This document shows positions 11,395 through 23,351 of a stretch of 64,000 bases of DNA, piece after piece. Positions within the stretch are counted from its first letter, which is position 1; each line of letters begins with the position of its first letter. The notes beneath the pieces were generated by a model, which was not told the origin of the DNA, made no database searches, and was given only the letters and a program-made list of their open reading frames with translations. The position numbers and the translations under genes are program-made. Source of the stretch: Pinus tabuliformis (taxonomy: Eukaryota; Streptophyta; Pinopsida; Pinales; Pinaceae); contig CM062805.1 in assembly GCA_031772625.1 (NCBI GenBank), forward strand, positions 516,502,102-516,566,101, read 5' to 3'.

Positions 11395-13404
11395 TGTAAC
11401 ACCCTTGGTGAAAATTCCATATAATAAAAGTTTAAAAAATAAAAAAAAACCATGGTTGATGTGACACTTATTCCAAGTTGAATGTTGGGCAAAACATCCT
11501 AGTGGGTGTTCATTTGGTTTATTATGGCTACAGAAATTGGTAAAGGCAAAGGCTTTGGAAAGGGAAAATTGCATTTTTGGCACATTTATTTATTAAAATA
11601 ATGGAAATTAGGAGAAAATGGAGGTGAAATGTCACAGGTTGCATGTGAGGAGGAAAATAATGGAAAATGAAGAAAATAGAGGCCTCATTAATAAAAAATG
11701 CTTCTAAGGATCAGTTGGTACCTTTTGTCAGTTAAATTTTGGGATCTCTATCATTATTCTCTCTCTCTCACTCACTCTTGGACACTTAGAGTTTTCTTGG
11801 AGTAGTTTGGCATTGGAGAAAGAAAGGAAAAATAATGCAAGAAGAAGGAAGGAGAAAGAAATGAAGAGCAGGATCAAGTAGCTATGGTAGGATTCTTTGC
11901 AAGTATTAATTTGCATGTGTGACTTCCTTGCTATATTTGGTATGCATGGTATTGCATGTGGTTCGTTTCCATCATGGCATGGGTTTTTCCAAGTGTGATA
12001 TTTTTTTATCCTAGCCTTGCCATTTCCGGATAGCCTTAATGATATGGGTTCCCATACTTAGGTTGAGTTGGATTTTTGGATGGATTCAAAGTTGAGTGAG
12101 GTGAACCTATGAAATGAAAAACAAATGTCCTAATGGTCCCTAAACCAGACTGTGGATCATGGTAAAGCCACTGGCTTAGTAACCCCTGAGCTAGACTGTG
12201 GGTTGTGGTAAAGCCAGGATTGTGTGCCTCGATGGACCTAAGAATCATTCTCGGTAAATGGTGGGAATTATGGTAAAGCCAAGAGGTGGATTGCTCTCAA
12301 TTGGGCCTAGTAGTCTTGGGATGGGATGTGTGGTAAAGCCTGGAGAGTAGGTCTCGGTGTAGGGCCTAGTGATCCTTGGATCAAACTGTAGATTACGATA
12401 AAGCCTGAGATACTAGGAGGTACTAAAATTCCTCACGGTGTAGGTGGAGAACTCCTGTAGCATTCATTCTTGTTTGGTTCTTTTTGGTTGGTTATGAGTC
12501 TCACATTTTGGAATATGGCGCGGGGGTGATTGGCTGAAGAGAGATTTGGATAATCCAATCTATGATCAGGTGGAACATGGTAGTCCCATCCCCGATTGGT
12601 TTCTACATTCATTAATGAGAAATCCATTCCCTTGGATTTTCATGTGCAAATGTATTGGCTTATATGTGGATTATATGGCTGATGTATTCATGGTATTTTC
12701 ATTGTTATTTTGTTGGTCATGAGAAAGTATTATGATAGTGATGATGTATGGATCTCCTCATGTTCTATTTGTAAATTAATAAACAATGTATCTATGACCT
12801 CATATATGATCATGCAACTAATGATATAAGGGAACAATGGTTCTTAGAGATTTTCAAATAAGTATGAGACCCCTATGCTTAAATCTTGTGTTTACCCCTG
12901 TAGATTACACATTTGTGATATGTTTGATGAAATGCCTATCATGGCTAGTAAGGGTCCAGTCAATCACTTGTTCAAGAAAATGAATTTATATCATCATTAC
13001 CTTGTTATCTTTTTGTTCTGAAGGTGTCATTTAATTATGGGCAGTGACTTGAGCTCTAGGCCTAAAAAAGTGGCTCAAATCACAGGGACATTGGCACTGC
13101 ACTGAGAAAAATAGTCCCTAGATGCTGAAATGCAATGTTGTGGGAGCGTCCAAATCCCTTTAGACACTAGCATGCCCATAGCATGGCAATTAATTAGTCT
13201 AAAAACTCAGTGGTTAGTTGTTGGAAAGGTTGGGTTGGTTCCTAGGAGTCCCCATGTTGATGTGGAAGTTCTGTATGTTGTGTTTCCATCGATTTCACTT
13301 TCGTAAGGTCACATAGGAGGTTGAATCCAATCATAGTAGCCTCTCTTCGCATATTTACCTCGATTGGCTGGCTACTTGGGTAGATGTGGGAGGAGAGTGT
13401 TACA
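11395..13404 (+). repeat. C1 3' LTR
   Basis: Begins TGTAACACCC and ends GTGTTACA, followed by TSD AATAC (13405-13409). It is similar in length to the 5' LTR but clearly diverged from it, so C1 is one of the older insertions. The central part (about 12130-12430) has degenerate units with GTGGTAAAGCC cores. Confidence 0.85.
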
Positions 13405-13561
13405 AATACCAACAACATAAGGGAGGGGATATCAATATTTCATTATAAAAAAATCGAATATACAAGTGTTTTACCAAAAATGGCATATGATCAACCTCTC
13501 CTTTAGCTTAGCATAGAGGTCTCCTCTAGCCTCCAAGAAGAACAAAACTCTATAATTATAA
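13405..13561 (-). repeat. Continuation of the Za LTR beyond C1
   Basis: Matches 33489-33650 of the Z2 LTR (ATCAATATT ... GAATATACAAGTG ... CTTAGCAT ... GGTCTCCTCTAGCC). Together with 3740-4005 it reconstitutes the invaded LTR. It then joins repeat X1. Confidence 0.6.
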
Positions 13562-16002
13562 TGGGGCACTAAATTTGATGAAGACAAAACTGGAGCTTTC
13601 CAATGTGATGGGGTGGTCACATGGTGATGATGGGAGAAACTTTAAATGTTTTGTAAATATTTAGATTAGGAAGTGAGTTTTGTTTTAGAATAAATTGGAA
13701 GAATTATTTCCTAGTGTAAATATAGTTTCAATTTCCCTTATTTTGTGGAGAAGGGGAAACGATTCATCTTGTGACTCTTGGTTGTCCCATGTTATCTTTA
13801 TTTTTAAAGAAATGAGTGTTTGAGAAGAAGTAGAGTACAACAGATGCATAGATAAGGAAAAAGAGAGGAGAAGATCTAGTGCAAGTATAAGAGGCAGAGG
13901 TCGAGAAGCCTAGGATGCACATGCTCACATTGTGTATCTAGTCAGTTTTTAATGTATGTTGAATTTGGTTAATGAGTAGTTCATTTATATGCCTCTGTGT
14001 TTTTTTATTTCTTTGTCAATATATTTATAATGAAGTTGTTAGGTCTTTGGGGAAAATTGGTTTCTGTCTGTAAACTGTTGCAATCACATTTTATTCCAGT
14101 GTGTTGTTGTCTTTAGAAGCCTGCACTTGTAAAGTCAATTTTAATTAAGAACTTGAGCATGGAAGCTTCCATCATTGTGTTTGCCCATTTATGTTTGATT
14201 CATATAGTAAAGTATGTAGAGGAATATGTGGTGTGATTGATAGCTTGTAATAGCTCAATGCACATGGGCATATGACAAAGATAACATAGTAGATGGGTTT
14301 TGAGCACTGAGATTGGAATTCAACATGTTCTATTCATTTGTTGATTCCCCTTAGGTTAGAAACATTAAATTTGATAGTTGAGAAAAAATTATTGTAGCCT
14401 ATGGTTTATGCTAGAAATCCTGAGTTATTGTAGCTAGAGAGTGCATGTGTATGGAGAAAACTAGAGCACCCTATTTTGTTGAATGTTGTCCAAACGTTTC
14501 ATATTTGTTCCTACTTGGTAATTTCGAGTTAGAGTTGTAAATCTCCATGAACAAGGGTGTATGAAGTCATGAGTAATGTTAAGAAGCAAGTATAGGCCAT
14601 GTGGAATCAATTGGGATAAAGGCCAAGTCGTTTCACCTTCGAGCAATTCGAAAGGATGGCTTTTTTCCAAGTGCTATGAAATAATTTCATAGCGCAAATA
14701 TTTTTTACACGGTGCTACAAAATTATTTTGCAGCACCTACAACCAACAATTTTCAGGGTTGCGTATGAGGTTTTGAAAGACTTTTTTGGCTTGCCCATTG
14801 CACTATTAGATAAGTTGAGTCCTAGTTAAGTTGGATGAGGTAAAGAAAGGGATTGGAAGGTGATAGAAGACTCTCTCATGGAACTTGTGAAGCCAAATCC
14901 ACATTCTTATTTTGACTGCATATTTTAAAGAGTTACTAAACTTCCATAATTGGGCGAATACAAAGATGTTTGTGGAGTATTAAGGGTTATTGGCAGTTGG
15001 GGTAACTCGGTATGTCATCAAATTTAGGGCTTCTATAGCATTTTGTTCCATTTTTTTAATCTCCTTATGCATTTCCTCCTTATTTTCATCTACTTTTGTT
15101 TGATATCCTTTTTAATTTTCTTTCCACTATGAAATCTAAATTTCCACTTGGTTACTTGGTGCTTGAGATATTTTATTTATTCAAGAGGCATGGATGGGCC
15201 TTCAAGAGGTTTAATTGGTGTAATGAATTTTGGATATTTCCTAGTTAGACATTAGATAAACTACCACTCCCTGCATGTTTTGCGACATTTGCTTAATTGC
15301 CTCTTATGGATTCGTTAACTCTGGTGAAACATTCGTTTACTAACACCTATGGGTTTTGGTCTAACAAAAATTTTGATTCCAACAAGTTGTATCAGAGCCA
15401 AAGGTATCAAGTTTAAATCACACCCAACTCGCACTAGGGGGAGATTGTTAGACATTGGATAAACCAACGCTCCTCGCATGTTTCGTGACATGTGCTTAAA
15501 CCACCTCTTGTGGATCCATTAACTCTAGTGATGCATCCATTTACTAACACCTAAAGGTTTTAGTCTAATGAAAATCATGATTCGAACATTCTTTGGAGAC
15601 ATGTGAGAAAATAATAATAATAATACTCCTCTTTATCAAAAAATTATTCAGACAAAGAAAATGGATCTTCTATTCAAAAGTTATGTCACTTATATGTTAC
15701 GTACCTTAGAAGCTTAATTATAGAATATATAAATCAATTACCTTTTTTCTTGATATTTTTTTTTATATTAATCCCGTATGAATCTAAAATTTTGGTTTGT
15801 AATAATTTGATATCTCTTCTTTGCAATTACATGGGTTTGAATTTTTTTTATTTTATAAGTGAAAGTTATGGTAACTTTTCTACAACTTGCTTATTTTTTG
15901 CCTCTTCTTAAGAGAAAAATTGTATAACTTACCACATGTCCAATTATTCAAATATAATTCTTCAATTTTTATATAATATACTTCATTATGTCTCCTCATA
16001 TA
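13562..16002. repeat. X1: 2.4-kb dispersed repeat, class unknown
   Basis: Begins TGGGGCACTAAATTTGATG and matches X2 (30425-32829) along its whole length with many small differences. No coding frame was recognised. It contains a TRIM at 15243-15588. It could be an LTR of a larger element, but no PBS follows its right end; there the text switches directly to Z1 sequence, as after a deletion. Confidence 0.6.
15243..15588 (+). mobile_element. TRIM-type miniature LTR element (copy 1)
   Basis: Two direct repeats of about 142 bp (15243-15384 and 15446-15588) share AGACATTRGATAAAC at the start and GATTCSAACA at the end. Between them are a PBS-like TTGTATCAGAGCC (15387-15399) and a polypurine tract CTAGGGGGAGA (15434-15444). 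The internal part is only about 61 bp and has no coding capacity. This is the plan of a terminal-repeat retrotransposon in miniature, which must borrow all enzymes. Confidence 0.8.
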
Positions 16003-18035
16003 TCAAATCTGAAATAGAGGAAGTCAAGTGCACGAGTCTCAACCTTGCTAACAAAATCCCCAAGTCAGGCATACCCATGCTTAGTCATAAAGAGAAACTA
16101 AACATGGCTTCCAACTATACACAATGCGGATCCATGACATGAAATGATATAACATGGCCATGAATAATACCAAGTGGATCCATGTGATAGACCAAAAAGA
16201 TCATAGCCACCGACAAATATAGTGTGGATCTATGTCACAATATACATTAGTTGGACTATGGACACATAAAAGAGAGGTGCCCCAGAGTAGTCCTCAAAGT
16301 ACATCAATGATACATAATGCCAACATAACATAGGAACGGTGCTATATAGGAATGAAATGTCCCTAACACAGGGTCTTCTACACAACCCTAATGGTATGAA
16401 TCTAGAGCATGTGAATAGATGTCCTAATGTTGAGCATGGTATAAATGACCTAATTACCGAACAATGAGGTGTACCATTAAAAGGTGAAAGGGGACCCACT
16501 AACGATGATAATGGGCCCCAAGGTGCCTAGCATAATCCACTAAGAGTGAGAAAAGGAGCTAATATCGAACACTTGTAGACTCAACCAATCAATAATCAAT
16601 GATGTAAACCCACTATCGATCATGAGGAAGCATACCACTGAGGATTTGTTCCTAGATCAAGCTTCTGGATAATGAGCTAAAGTCGACAATAGAAGATCTA
16701 TCGAAGGAGGGCCTTGAAGTATCTCCCATCAATTGATATGGAAAAATATGAGAGGTAATGTGAATGGCTGAAGCCATGAAGATATGAAGTATAACTAACA
16801 AAGGGATGGCCAACACAAAAAGGGTCAACAAGGACTGTAAATGGCCAACTCAGGTTGATACTTCCCTTGAGCACATAACGGAATGCCACAAAAGTGACTT
16901 GGAAACATTGACTAATCGGCACCATGTGATATCATGCAACAACATAGGAGGCATTGAAGCATGCTCCATAGTTACTAGAAGAGTAACTAGCCAGAGGAGG
17001 AGACAATTCATATGCATGGTAGAACTCCTAGGAAAGATAAAACCCAACTCCGAGGAAATGACTCAAACAGATGCCATGTTCAAAGGAAATGCAACTGATG
17101 CTTCAATTTCGAATAATAACTCAATTCCTTTTTATCTTTTTAGTCTCCTCCATGGTTTAATGAGCACGAAAGAGAAGATAAGTAAGCTCAATAGTTCCTT
17201 TTTCATTCAATTTAACAAGCCCAAAAAAGAGATAAAATGATAATCAATGCCTTTCAAGGTTTAACGAGCATAGGAAGGACATAAAGGACGCTATTTCTAT
17301 AGGAACAAGTGGTATAAAGGGTAGAAACTAGTTCCAAGCTTATGTGATATTTATAAGAATATGGAAGCAAAGAGGTTGGCAAACAATACCACTCATCATA
17401 GTGGGCCGATTGTGAAGGGGTAAGAACACAAAGCGAACCAAGAAGAGGATGAAAATGGTGGTGAAATGAAACCAAGGCTTAATATTAGCATGCATAAAAT
17501 AGGCTAAAAATATGTCCCTAGGTAAGGCCAGAAGATGACAAAGAATAGAAAAATGAGGCTCATATTCTAAGTCATGGCAAGTCAAAAGGAAGAATTCTAA
17601 AAAGGGAATAAATAAACTCTACATGGACACCAAGATGGAACAAAGTGCTAATCTAGGGCATTCATGTACATATAAGCTCTACCACCATGTTACAACGTGC
17701 ATAAAAGGATGGGCTAATATCACAATGAGAGACCTACCCATATATGTGAGGTTCTGAACAAATACACCTAAGTTCCAGTGGACGTCAAAATAAAATTCCA
17801 CCCTATCCTGTAAAATCCATCTAGAAAGATTAGATCCATGGTTAAAACACATAACAAAAGAAATAAAACATGGATTAGGTAAAAACATAACCATATATTT
17901 TGATTTTTTGAGTTTTATAATTTATTTTTGGTATTTTTTTGCATATGTGATGTACTAAAAAAATTCTTGCACAACACAACAAATTTACACATACTTTGAT
18001 GTACAATATGTACAAGAGTAACTTGGTCTAACAAG
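16003..18035 (-). other. Z1 3' non-coding region
   Basis: No coding frame was recognised, although short open frames occur on both strands. It has hairpins of the kind described for N: a CTTTTT/AAAAAG stem (17198-17203 with 17224-17229) encloses a loop with TTTAACAAGCCC, and TTTAACGAGC recurs near 17260. The homology with Z2 is strong up to about 17681, where T interrupts Z2. Confidence 0.6.
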
Positions 18036-19300
18036 TCACGTCAAGGTGTGTCCACTGTTAGCAACAGGCAAAGGGTTCCCATACATGAACTCATGAAGGA
18101 GTGGAGGTACCATATGGTGCACCAAGATGTGGCCATGCCATAAGAAATTTAATTGCGTGATTCCTAAAGGTTGATGATACCATGCAAAGCCTAGTACCAT
18201 AGTGTTATCAAGAATGACCTGAGGACAGACAAGGTGAATGGTATCATGGGCTAGTGTGGCTCCTTGATAAGGAATATCAAGACATAAAGGGGATACAATA
18301 CCGTCATTGACAAGAAGGGATGAGTTGGACAATTCATTGGCAAGTTCAACATTAGAAACCCATGACTTGACTCGGTCTATAGTTAACACTTCAAGGGATG
18401 GCCAAGAAAATTCCCCCTAGGTCGATTCAATATTTTTCTTAACAATCTCTACCTTTACCAAATTGGGGAGACAAGAGGCATAATCTTCCTAGGGTTATCA
18501 ATAGGATCCATGACCTCCAATATGACTTGCTGAGAAGGAGGCTCATGATTGAGGGAGTCATGGAATAGGAGGAGTAACGACCTGTTTGGGCAAAGGATCC
18601 TAATCATAATCCATATTGGAATGGAGTTTATGACCATTGTAGGAGGTACTAACAAGACTACCAAAGAAGAATCCTCTTCTGCTCAAGGTGGCATATGTTC
18701 ACCATACTAATCTACATCCAAAGGAGAAGGCATAACCTAAGGGTCAAGAGATAGATGGGGTCCATAGGTTTTGAAAGTTACCATGAGCATAGGAGTGGTA
18801 GAAGAAGAATGAATGTCATGTTGGGGTAAAGGAAAGACACCAATAAAAGATAAGATATTATATAGTCCTATACCAACATTCTCATAAGCTCCAATATTAT
18901 CTCCAATGAGCGGCACAAAATTTCTCGTAGTGGTAGTCATGGTCGAAGGGATACAATAGTCCAATTCATTGATCATGATAATGTTTCCTTCATGGGGAAA
19001 TTAGAGCACATGAAATATCAAAGAAATGGCAACACACATGGCATAAAACCAACTATGACCAATGAGAAAATTATAGCCTAAGGGAGAATCGACAACTTCA
19101 ACATCAACATAGGTAGTCTTTCCCCTTAGCTCGATGGAAAAATTTAGTAGAACACACTAGGGCATGAAATAGTGTCTATCAATGGCATGTAATGTAGTGC
19201 TTTACTTATCGGGTGCTAAATAACCAATAGATTTCTAGCATGATGCATTAATGGCATAGGTAGAAGACCCTTCATTCACTAGAGTACAATATATGTTGTT
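18036..19300 (-). pseudogene. Z1 protease and downstream region, broken
   Basis: Minus-strand reading gives VNEGSSTYAI near 19250, then ELRGKTTYVDVEVVDSPLGYNFLIGHSWFY (about 19135-19045), and an FPHEGNIIMINELDY block running into 18976-18737. This matches the order in N and P (IDEGAS, MNVMVVQGPLDYN, FPHEGRVV), so it is the aspartic protease region with the catalytic Asp changed to Asn. A further open frame, 18389-18036, encodes an unrecognised extension with the phrases LDIPYQGATLAHDTIHLV and VLGFAWY. Several stops interrupt the region. Confidence 0.6.
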
Positions 19301-19896
19301 ATGAAAGATACACAACATAATCTAAAAATCTACCAAATGGGAGAGCTTATAGTGAGGGGTGTTAATGTCAAATGTTATCAAAAAAAACTGTAAGGGATCT
19401 AACCCTCGGATAGTGATTAACAAGGCTTTGGGCTACGTAGGATAGCTCTACAAAACCTCCAAAGTAAACATGGCACATGGTGCTTGGGCTAGATCCTCAA
19501 AAATATTATAATTTTGGTCAGCATGCACATTAATATTATGTGTTGAATAATGGGTAACACCCTTATGGGGTGAAATTATAGTTCCATAGGCTTATCTAGC
19601 ATGAGAGGTCGAGTGGAAGCAACAAGGGTGACTAAATCCTTAGGAGCAATACTCGAATTAGGAGGGTCATAGGATTTTTCTCTCATAAACAGGTTGACTT
19701 ATTCATTCATCATGTAAATAGGTGCATTATTTCTAGTTGGATAAATAGGTTCCCCACCATTTCCCTTAGGGTTAGGTAGAGGCACTTATGCAACATTTGT
19801 TGTTGTGGTTGGGCAGGGAATAGATGGGTCAAAACATCAATTTGTTGGATGGATACCAATGGTGCAAGAATGTGATGCACTTCATCCATATGAGGG

Positions 19897-20936
19897 TGTT
19901 AACGGGAAAAGTGTCTATTCAGAACGACCCTATCCCACTGAGGCGTGACAGTGACCTCAGAAACAAATAGGGAAAACTACTTTCGTATTCTTCTTTATGA
20001 ACTATAAACGAAGAGGAGTAGGATGAACCAACCTGTGTCTTCCGCTAGTCCTTTGATCCAATCTCTCTCCTCTTTGACAGCTTCCAGCTACCTGCTCCCT
20101 TACTTGCCCAGCGTCACCAAGTTCCTGCAAGATCACAGAAGAAGGAAACTACACAAAGACATGGATTTATATTCATAAATAGCTTAGGATCAGATTTAAG
20201 CTAAACATACAAATGTAACAAACATCAATGATACACAAGCATGTAGGAGAAACTCAAATAGTTTTATTGATAAAACAAGAAGATCCAGGAGGAGTTACAA
20301 CCGATGATTCCTGATCCAGCATCAACCTCCCAGCATAGAATCCCCTCTTCACCTCCAACAAAGCATAAATCACCCAATACTCTGATATCTATCTCAAAAC
20401 CAACAGCAATTCTCTGCAATGTACAAAATTCCAGCCTCTGGATCTCTTGGTGAGGGATCCATATATAGATATATGCAAAGAGGATGAGTCAACTCATGAA
20501 TTGATTAGTGGCTTCCCTCTGTCATTTCTTGCTTCCACTTGGAGACTAAGAGCCTCTTACTCATTACTGGTCGAATTCAGTGAGGCAAGTGTCATTGGAG
20601 AAGATTCTGGAAGCTTCCATTGTCTCTCCACCTCGTGGAATGACTCTGCCACTTGTCATTTCCCGCTCAACGCACCCTGGTAGTGCATTCAAGTGCGTTG
20701 CAACGCACCTAGCCAGTGTATTTGGGTGCTTTGAAACGCGGCTAGCTAGTGGAGCAGCTAAAATGATCCTGATTTGACTAGTTCTGAGCAGTTTCTGGTG
20801 GAGAACTTTTGGGAGAAGCTGTAATTTGTTGACCTTGTTTCTTTAGGAGCTGGAACAACACTTTTAGGGACTTAGGATCCCTTGGTTTATGGACATTTCA
20901 TGCTTAGAGCTGTAAGGCACAAAAATGTCTATAACA
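19897..20936 (-). repeat. N 3' LTR (left side)
   Basis: Runs from TGTTAACGGG to TCTATAACA on the plus strand. It holds a perfect 16-base palindrome, GTGCGTTGCAACGCAC (20693-20708), and related CAACGCACC motifs nearby. Short open frames here recur identically in the other LTR and are not genes. Confidence 0.9.
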
Positions 20937-20949
20937 GTTGCCCCCTAAA
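20937..20949 (-). other. N polypurine tract
   Basis: In sense, TTTAGGGGGCAAC directly before the LTR start TGTTATAGAC. The same tract precedes the 3' LTR of P (54709-54721). Confidence 0.85.
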
Positions 20950-23351
20950 GTATGAGGCCGTTTATCGGGTGAAATGCTTTATTAGGAGGATCCGAAGTTC
21001 TTTCAATGCTGGGAGGAGACCTGTAATAAGATACAATACAATATATTATCTTCATACTGTTTTCATGATCTAGATGAGGCGGGCATTCCCATGCTCAGCT
21101 TTATAAATTCATTTTCTTGTACATAGGACAGACAATCGTCTGATGGTAGACTGATGATTCTGATGGAGTCATCATCCTTTTGGTAGGATGATTATCTGTG
21201 CTGCAATGCTGTACATTTCAATGTCTTTATTTTTCCTGAATATATATCGCAGCCCGGATGGATGAAACTAGATCCGGGGTCTTCAATCTCGTCCGATCTT
21301 CACTCGAAGTACAAGTCGATCCATGTGAGAAATGTTTTGAAGTCGAACATGGAAAGACATCGCTTGATTACCAGTCAATGATGTAAACTGTTAACAAGCG
21401 TGAGAGGAATCACCGATAATGATAATGACCCTCAAGGTACTGCAGTACAATTCACGTGGTGTGAATAAAGGACTTGGCATCAAACACCACGCAAAATCTT
21501 TCGGTCGAAGGTCATTGATGCATACCTGTCGCCGGAAGTGAGAAACTTGCCATTGAGGCATGCAAGCTTCAAAGTACTGAAGGGGTTGTTCCTAGATCAA
21601 CTTCTTGGAAAATGAGCTGATGTCGACAAGAAGCGATCCGTCAAAGGAGGGCCTTAATGAATCCCACATCAATGACACGAAACGGAGCAAATGATTTTGA
21701 TGGAGGTGAAAACGATCTGATGACATATGGTTCAGGGTGGCGGTCATGAAAGAATGAAGTATAATGTATGGTAGTTGATGGGACACGGGTGACTTCTCTG
21801 GATGACTTCTCTTGAACATGTCGGCGACACTTATGTGATGGATTGGTAGAATTTACCCCAAATGTGGATGGTATGGCGTGACCATGGTGATGTGACCGGT
21901 GAATGAAACAACCCAACCTGACTCAGGCACGGAGTGGAAGTGTCATGTTCAAGAGCGACTTGCTACCAATAAAGTTTCTTTGAGTTTTCTTCCCAATTTT
22001 TCCCCAGTCATTGCTGACCAGTACCTCTTTATTTTTGTCAAGCTTGAGGAGGATAACATGTGCTTGTTCTATAATTTTCCCTTCGGGCAAACCCATCGCT
22101 ATGTTTTAACGAGCCTAGCGATAGTGAAACTCGTTCTCGCCTAAAGACAAGTTTGTCGCTATTAATCTTTTTAACGAGTCTAACGACAAAGATAACTCGG
22201 TCCTTTTCATTTTTAGAGAGTCTGAAAAGGTACGTAAAGGTAACTCCGAAGTTCCTTTTTCGTCATCTAATCCCTTAAGTCCGAAAAAGTATAAAACAAT
22301 ACAAAAGGGATGAGTTTTTGATAGTTTTAACGAGTCGAACAAAACAAGCGCCCGATCTTTTTGTGCAATAATCCCTCAGGTCCAAAAAGATTAAAATCTA
22401 GAGGAGGGATAGCACTTCTTGTCGCTTTAACGAGCTGGAAGGCCAAAACTCGGCAATCTTTTCATATTTTACGAGTCAGTTGAAAAGAGCTTAAAGAAGA
22501 CTCGTCTTTTGAGGAACGAGTGATAAAAACGGGTAGCAGCTGATTCCAGATAAGGTTTGGAATTTTCCAATCACGGCAGTGTCACAAGGATGGCTAGTGA
22601 AATCACTCTTCGCAGTTGTTCCTCAAAATGGGTAAACAATCAAATGGAGGTGAATGATCGGCCAATGGAAAAGTGGAGGTGACGGTGCAAACACGACCAA
22701 GGCTTTAATGGCTGAAATGTTTCATTCACAGTGGTTATTTACCGGGGAATAGTTCATTTTTTAACGAGCTTGAACGCGGGTGGAAACATTTGCTCATATC
22801 TTATGTTTATTTTTTAACGAGCTTGAACTATGCGCTAAAACTGCTCGATTAATCCAGTCATATGATAAGAATGTCTCATATAAAAACGGCAAACTTTTAG
22901 ATTTTTGCCCCACATCCTTTCTTAATTCAAGTTAGGAAACGACTAATCCAAAAAACGGATAAATAATCGTTCTTTGCTTGCACGCCAAAAGGTTTGCATG
23001 CCCCCAGGTATAAAACAAAGTTTCAAAGTTACCCCTCAATTTGCAGACAAAACATATGTTCCATTGAGAGAGGCCTACCTCTTACAGGTTACCCAAAGAT
23101 TGTTCTATTCGCTCAGCAAATAAAACACTTCTTCAGCGATGTCTACCGAGATAAACAAAGGTGAGCGATGGTGCACGCCAACTCACATAACTTTGACAAG
23201 AGAATCTTATTCTAGAATAACCCATCTTCCAATCACAGATGGGGTACAGACTAGTCATATTCTCCCACGGAAACCTACTCTATACCCGATGTTCTCCTGC
23301 CGAAGCAGACCAGGATGCATGCCCCCTGGGTTTCAGTCATATCCCTTCGAA
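20950..23351 (-). other. N 3' non-coding region
   Basis: 2.4 kb between the protease stop codon and the polypurine tract with no long frame on either strand. It is conserved in P (52253-54708) and partly in Z1 and Z2, more than expected for neutral sequence of dead copies if they share only ancestry. The hairpin array lies in its middle. Confidence 0.75.
22095..22828 (-). promoter_or_regulatory. Hairpin array with shared loop motif in the N 3' region
   Basis: Successive perfect stems were checked base by base: 22095-22101/22116-22122 (7 bp), 22152-22158/22184-22190 (7), 22202-22209/22223-22230 (8), 22255-22262/22282-22289 (8), 22355-22363/22383-22391 (9), 22457-22464/22481-22488 (8), 22500-22505/22516-22521 (6), 22752-22756/22771-22775 (5) and 22805-22809/22824-22828 (5, one G-T). 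Weaker ones lie at 22314-22345 and 22415-22441. Most loops contain TTTTAACGAGYC on the plus strand; two 19-base loops share AATCCCTYARGTC. The stems differ from one another while the loops are kept. The role is unknown; packaging, dimerisation or translation control are guesses. Confidence 0.75.

Larger units (their letters stand above)
4006..13404 (+). mobile_element. C1: Ty3/gypsy chromovirus (Tekay-like), decayed
   Basis: LTRs of about 2.0 kb starting TGTAACA and ending TGTTACA, flanked by the TSD AATAC. The internal order is initiator-Met PBS, gag with a CX2CX3HX4C knuckle, protease, RT, RNase H, integrase, a chromodomain-like tail and a polypurine tract. That order and the DPxSN protease motif fit plant chromoviruses; Tekay is the likeliest clade, by recognition only. 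Many stops and frameshifts, a lost RT aspartate and a deletion in RT show it is dead. Confidence 0.85.

Noticed and set aside
17254-17585. Minus-strand frames rich in hydrophobic residues (also at 58643-59043) as a membrane protein gene
   Set aside because: They lie in the non-coding 3' region of Z elements. The frames differ between Z1 and Z2 by indels and stops, so coding is not kept.
20447-20777. Overlapping open frames of 65-78 codons that recur at 27203-27533
   Set aside because: They lie in the two LTRs of N and are similar only because the LTRs are copies. No known domain.
22095-22828. Hairpin array as a CRISPR array or simple tandem repeat
   Set aside because: Spacing is irregular, the stems differ, the context is a plant retrotransposon, and there is no fixed repeat-spacer pattern.
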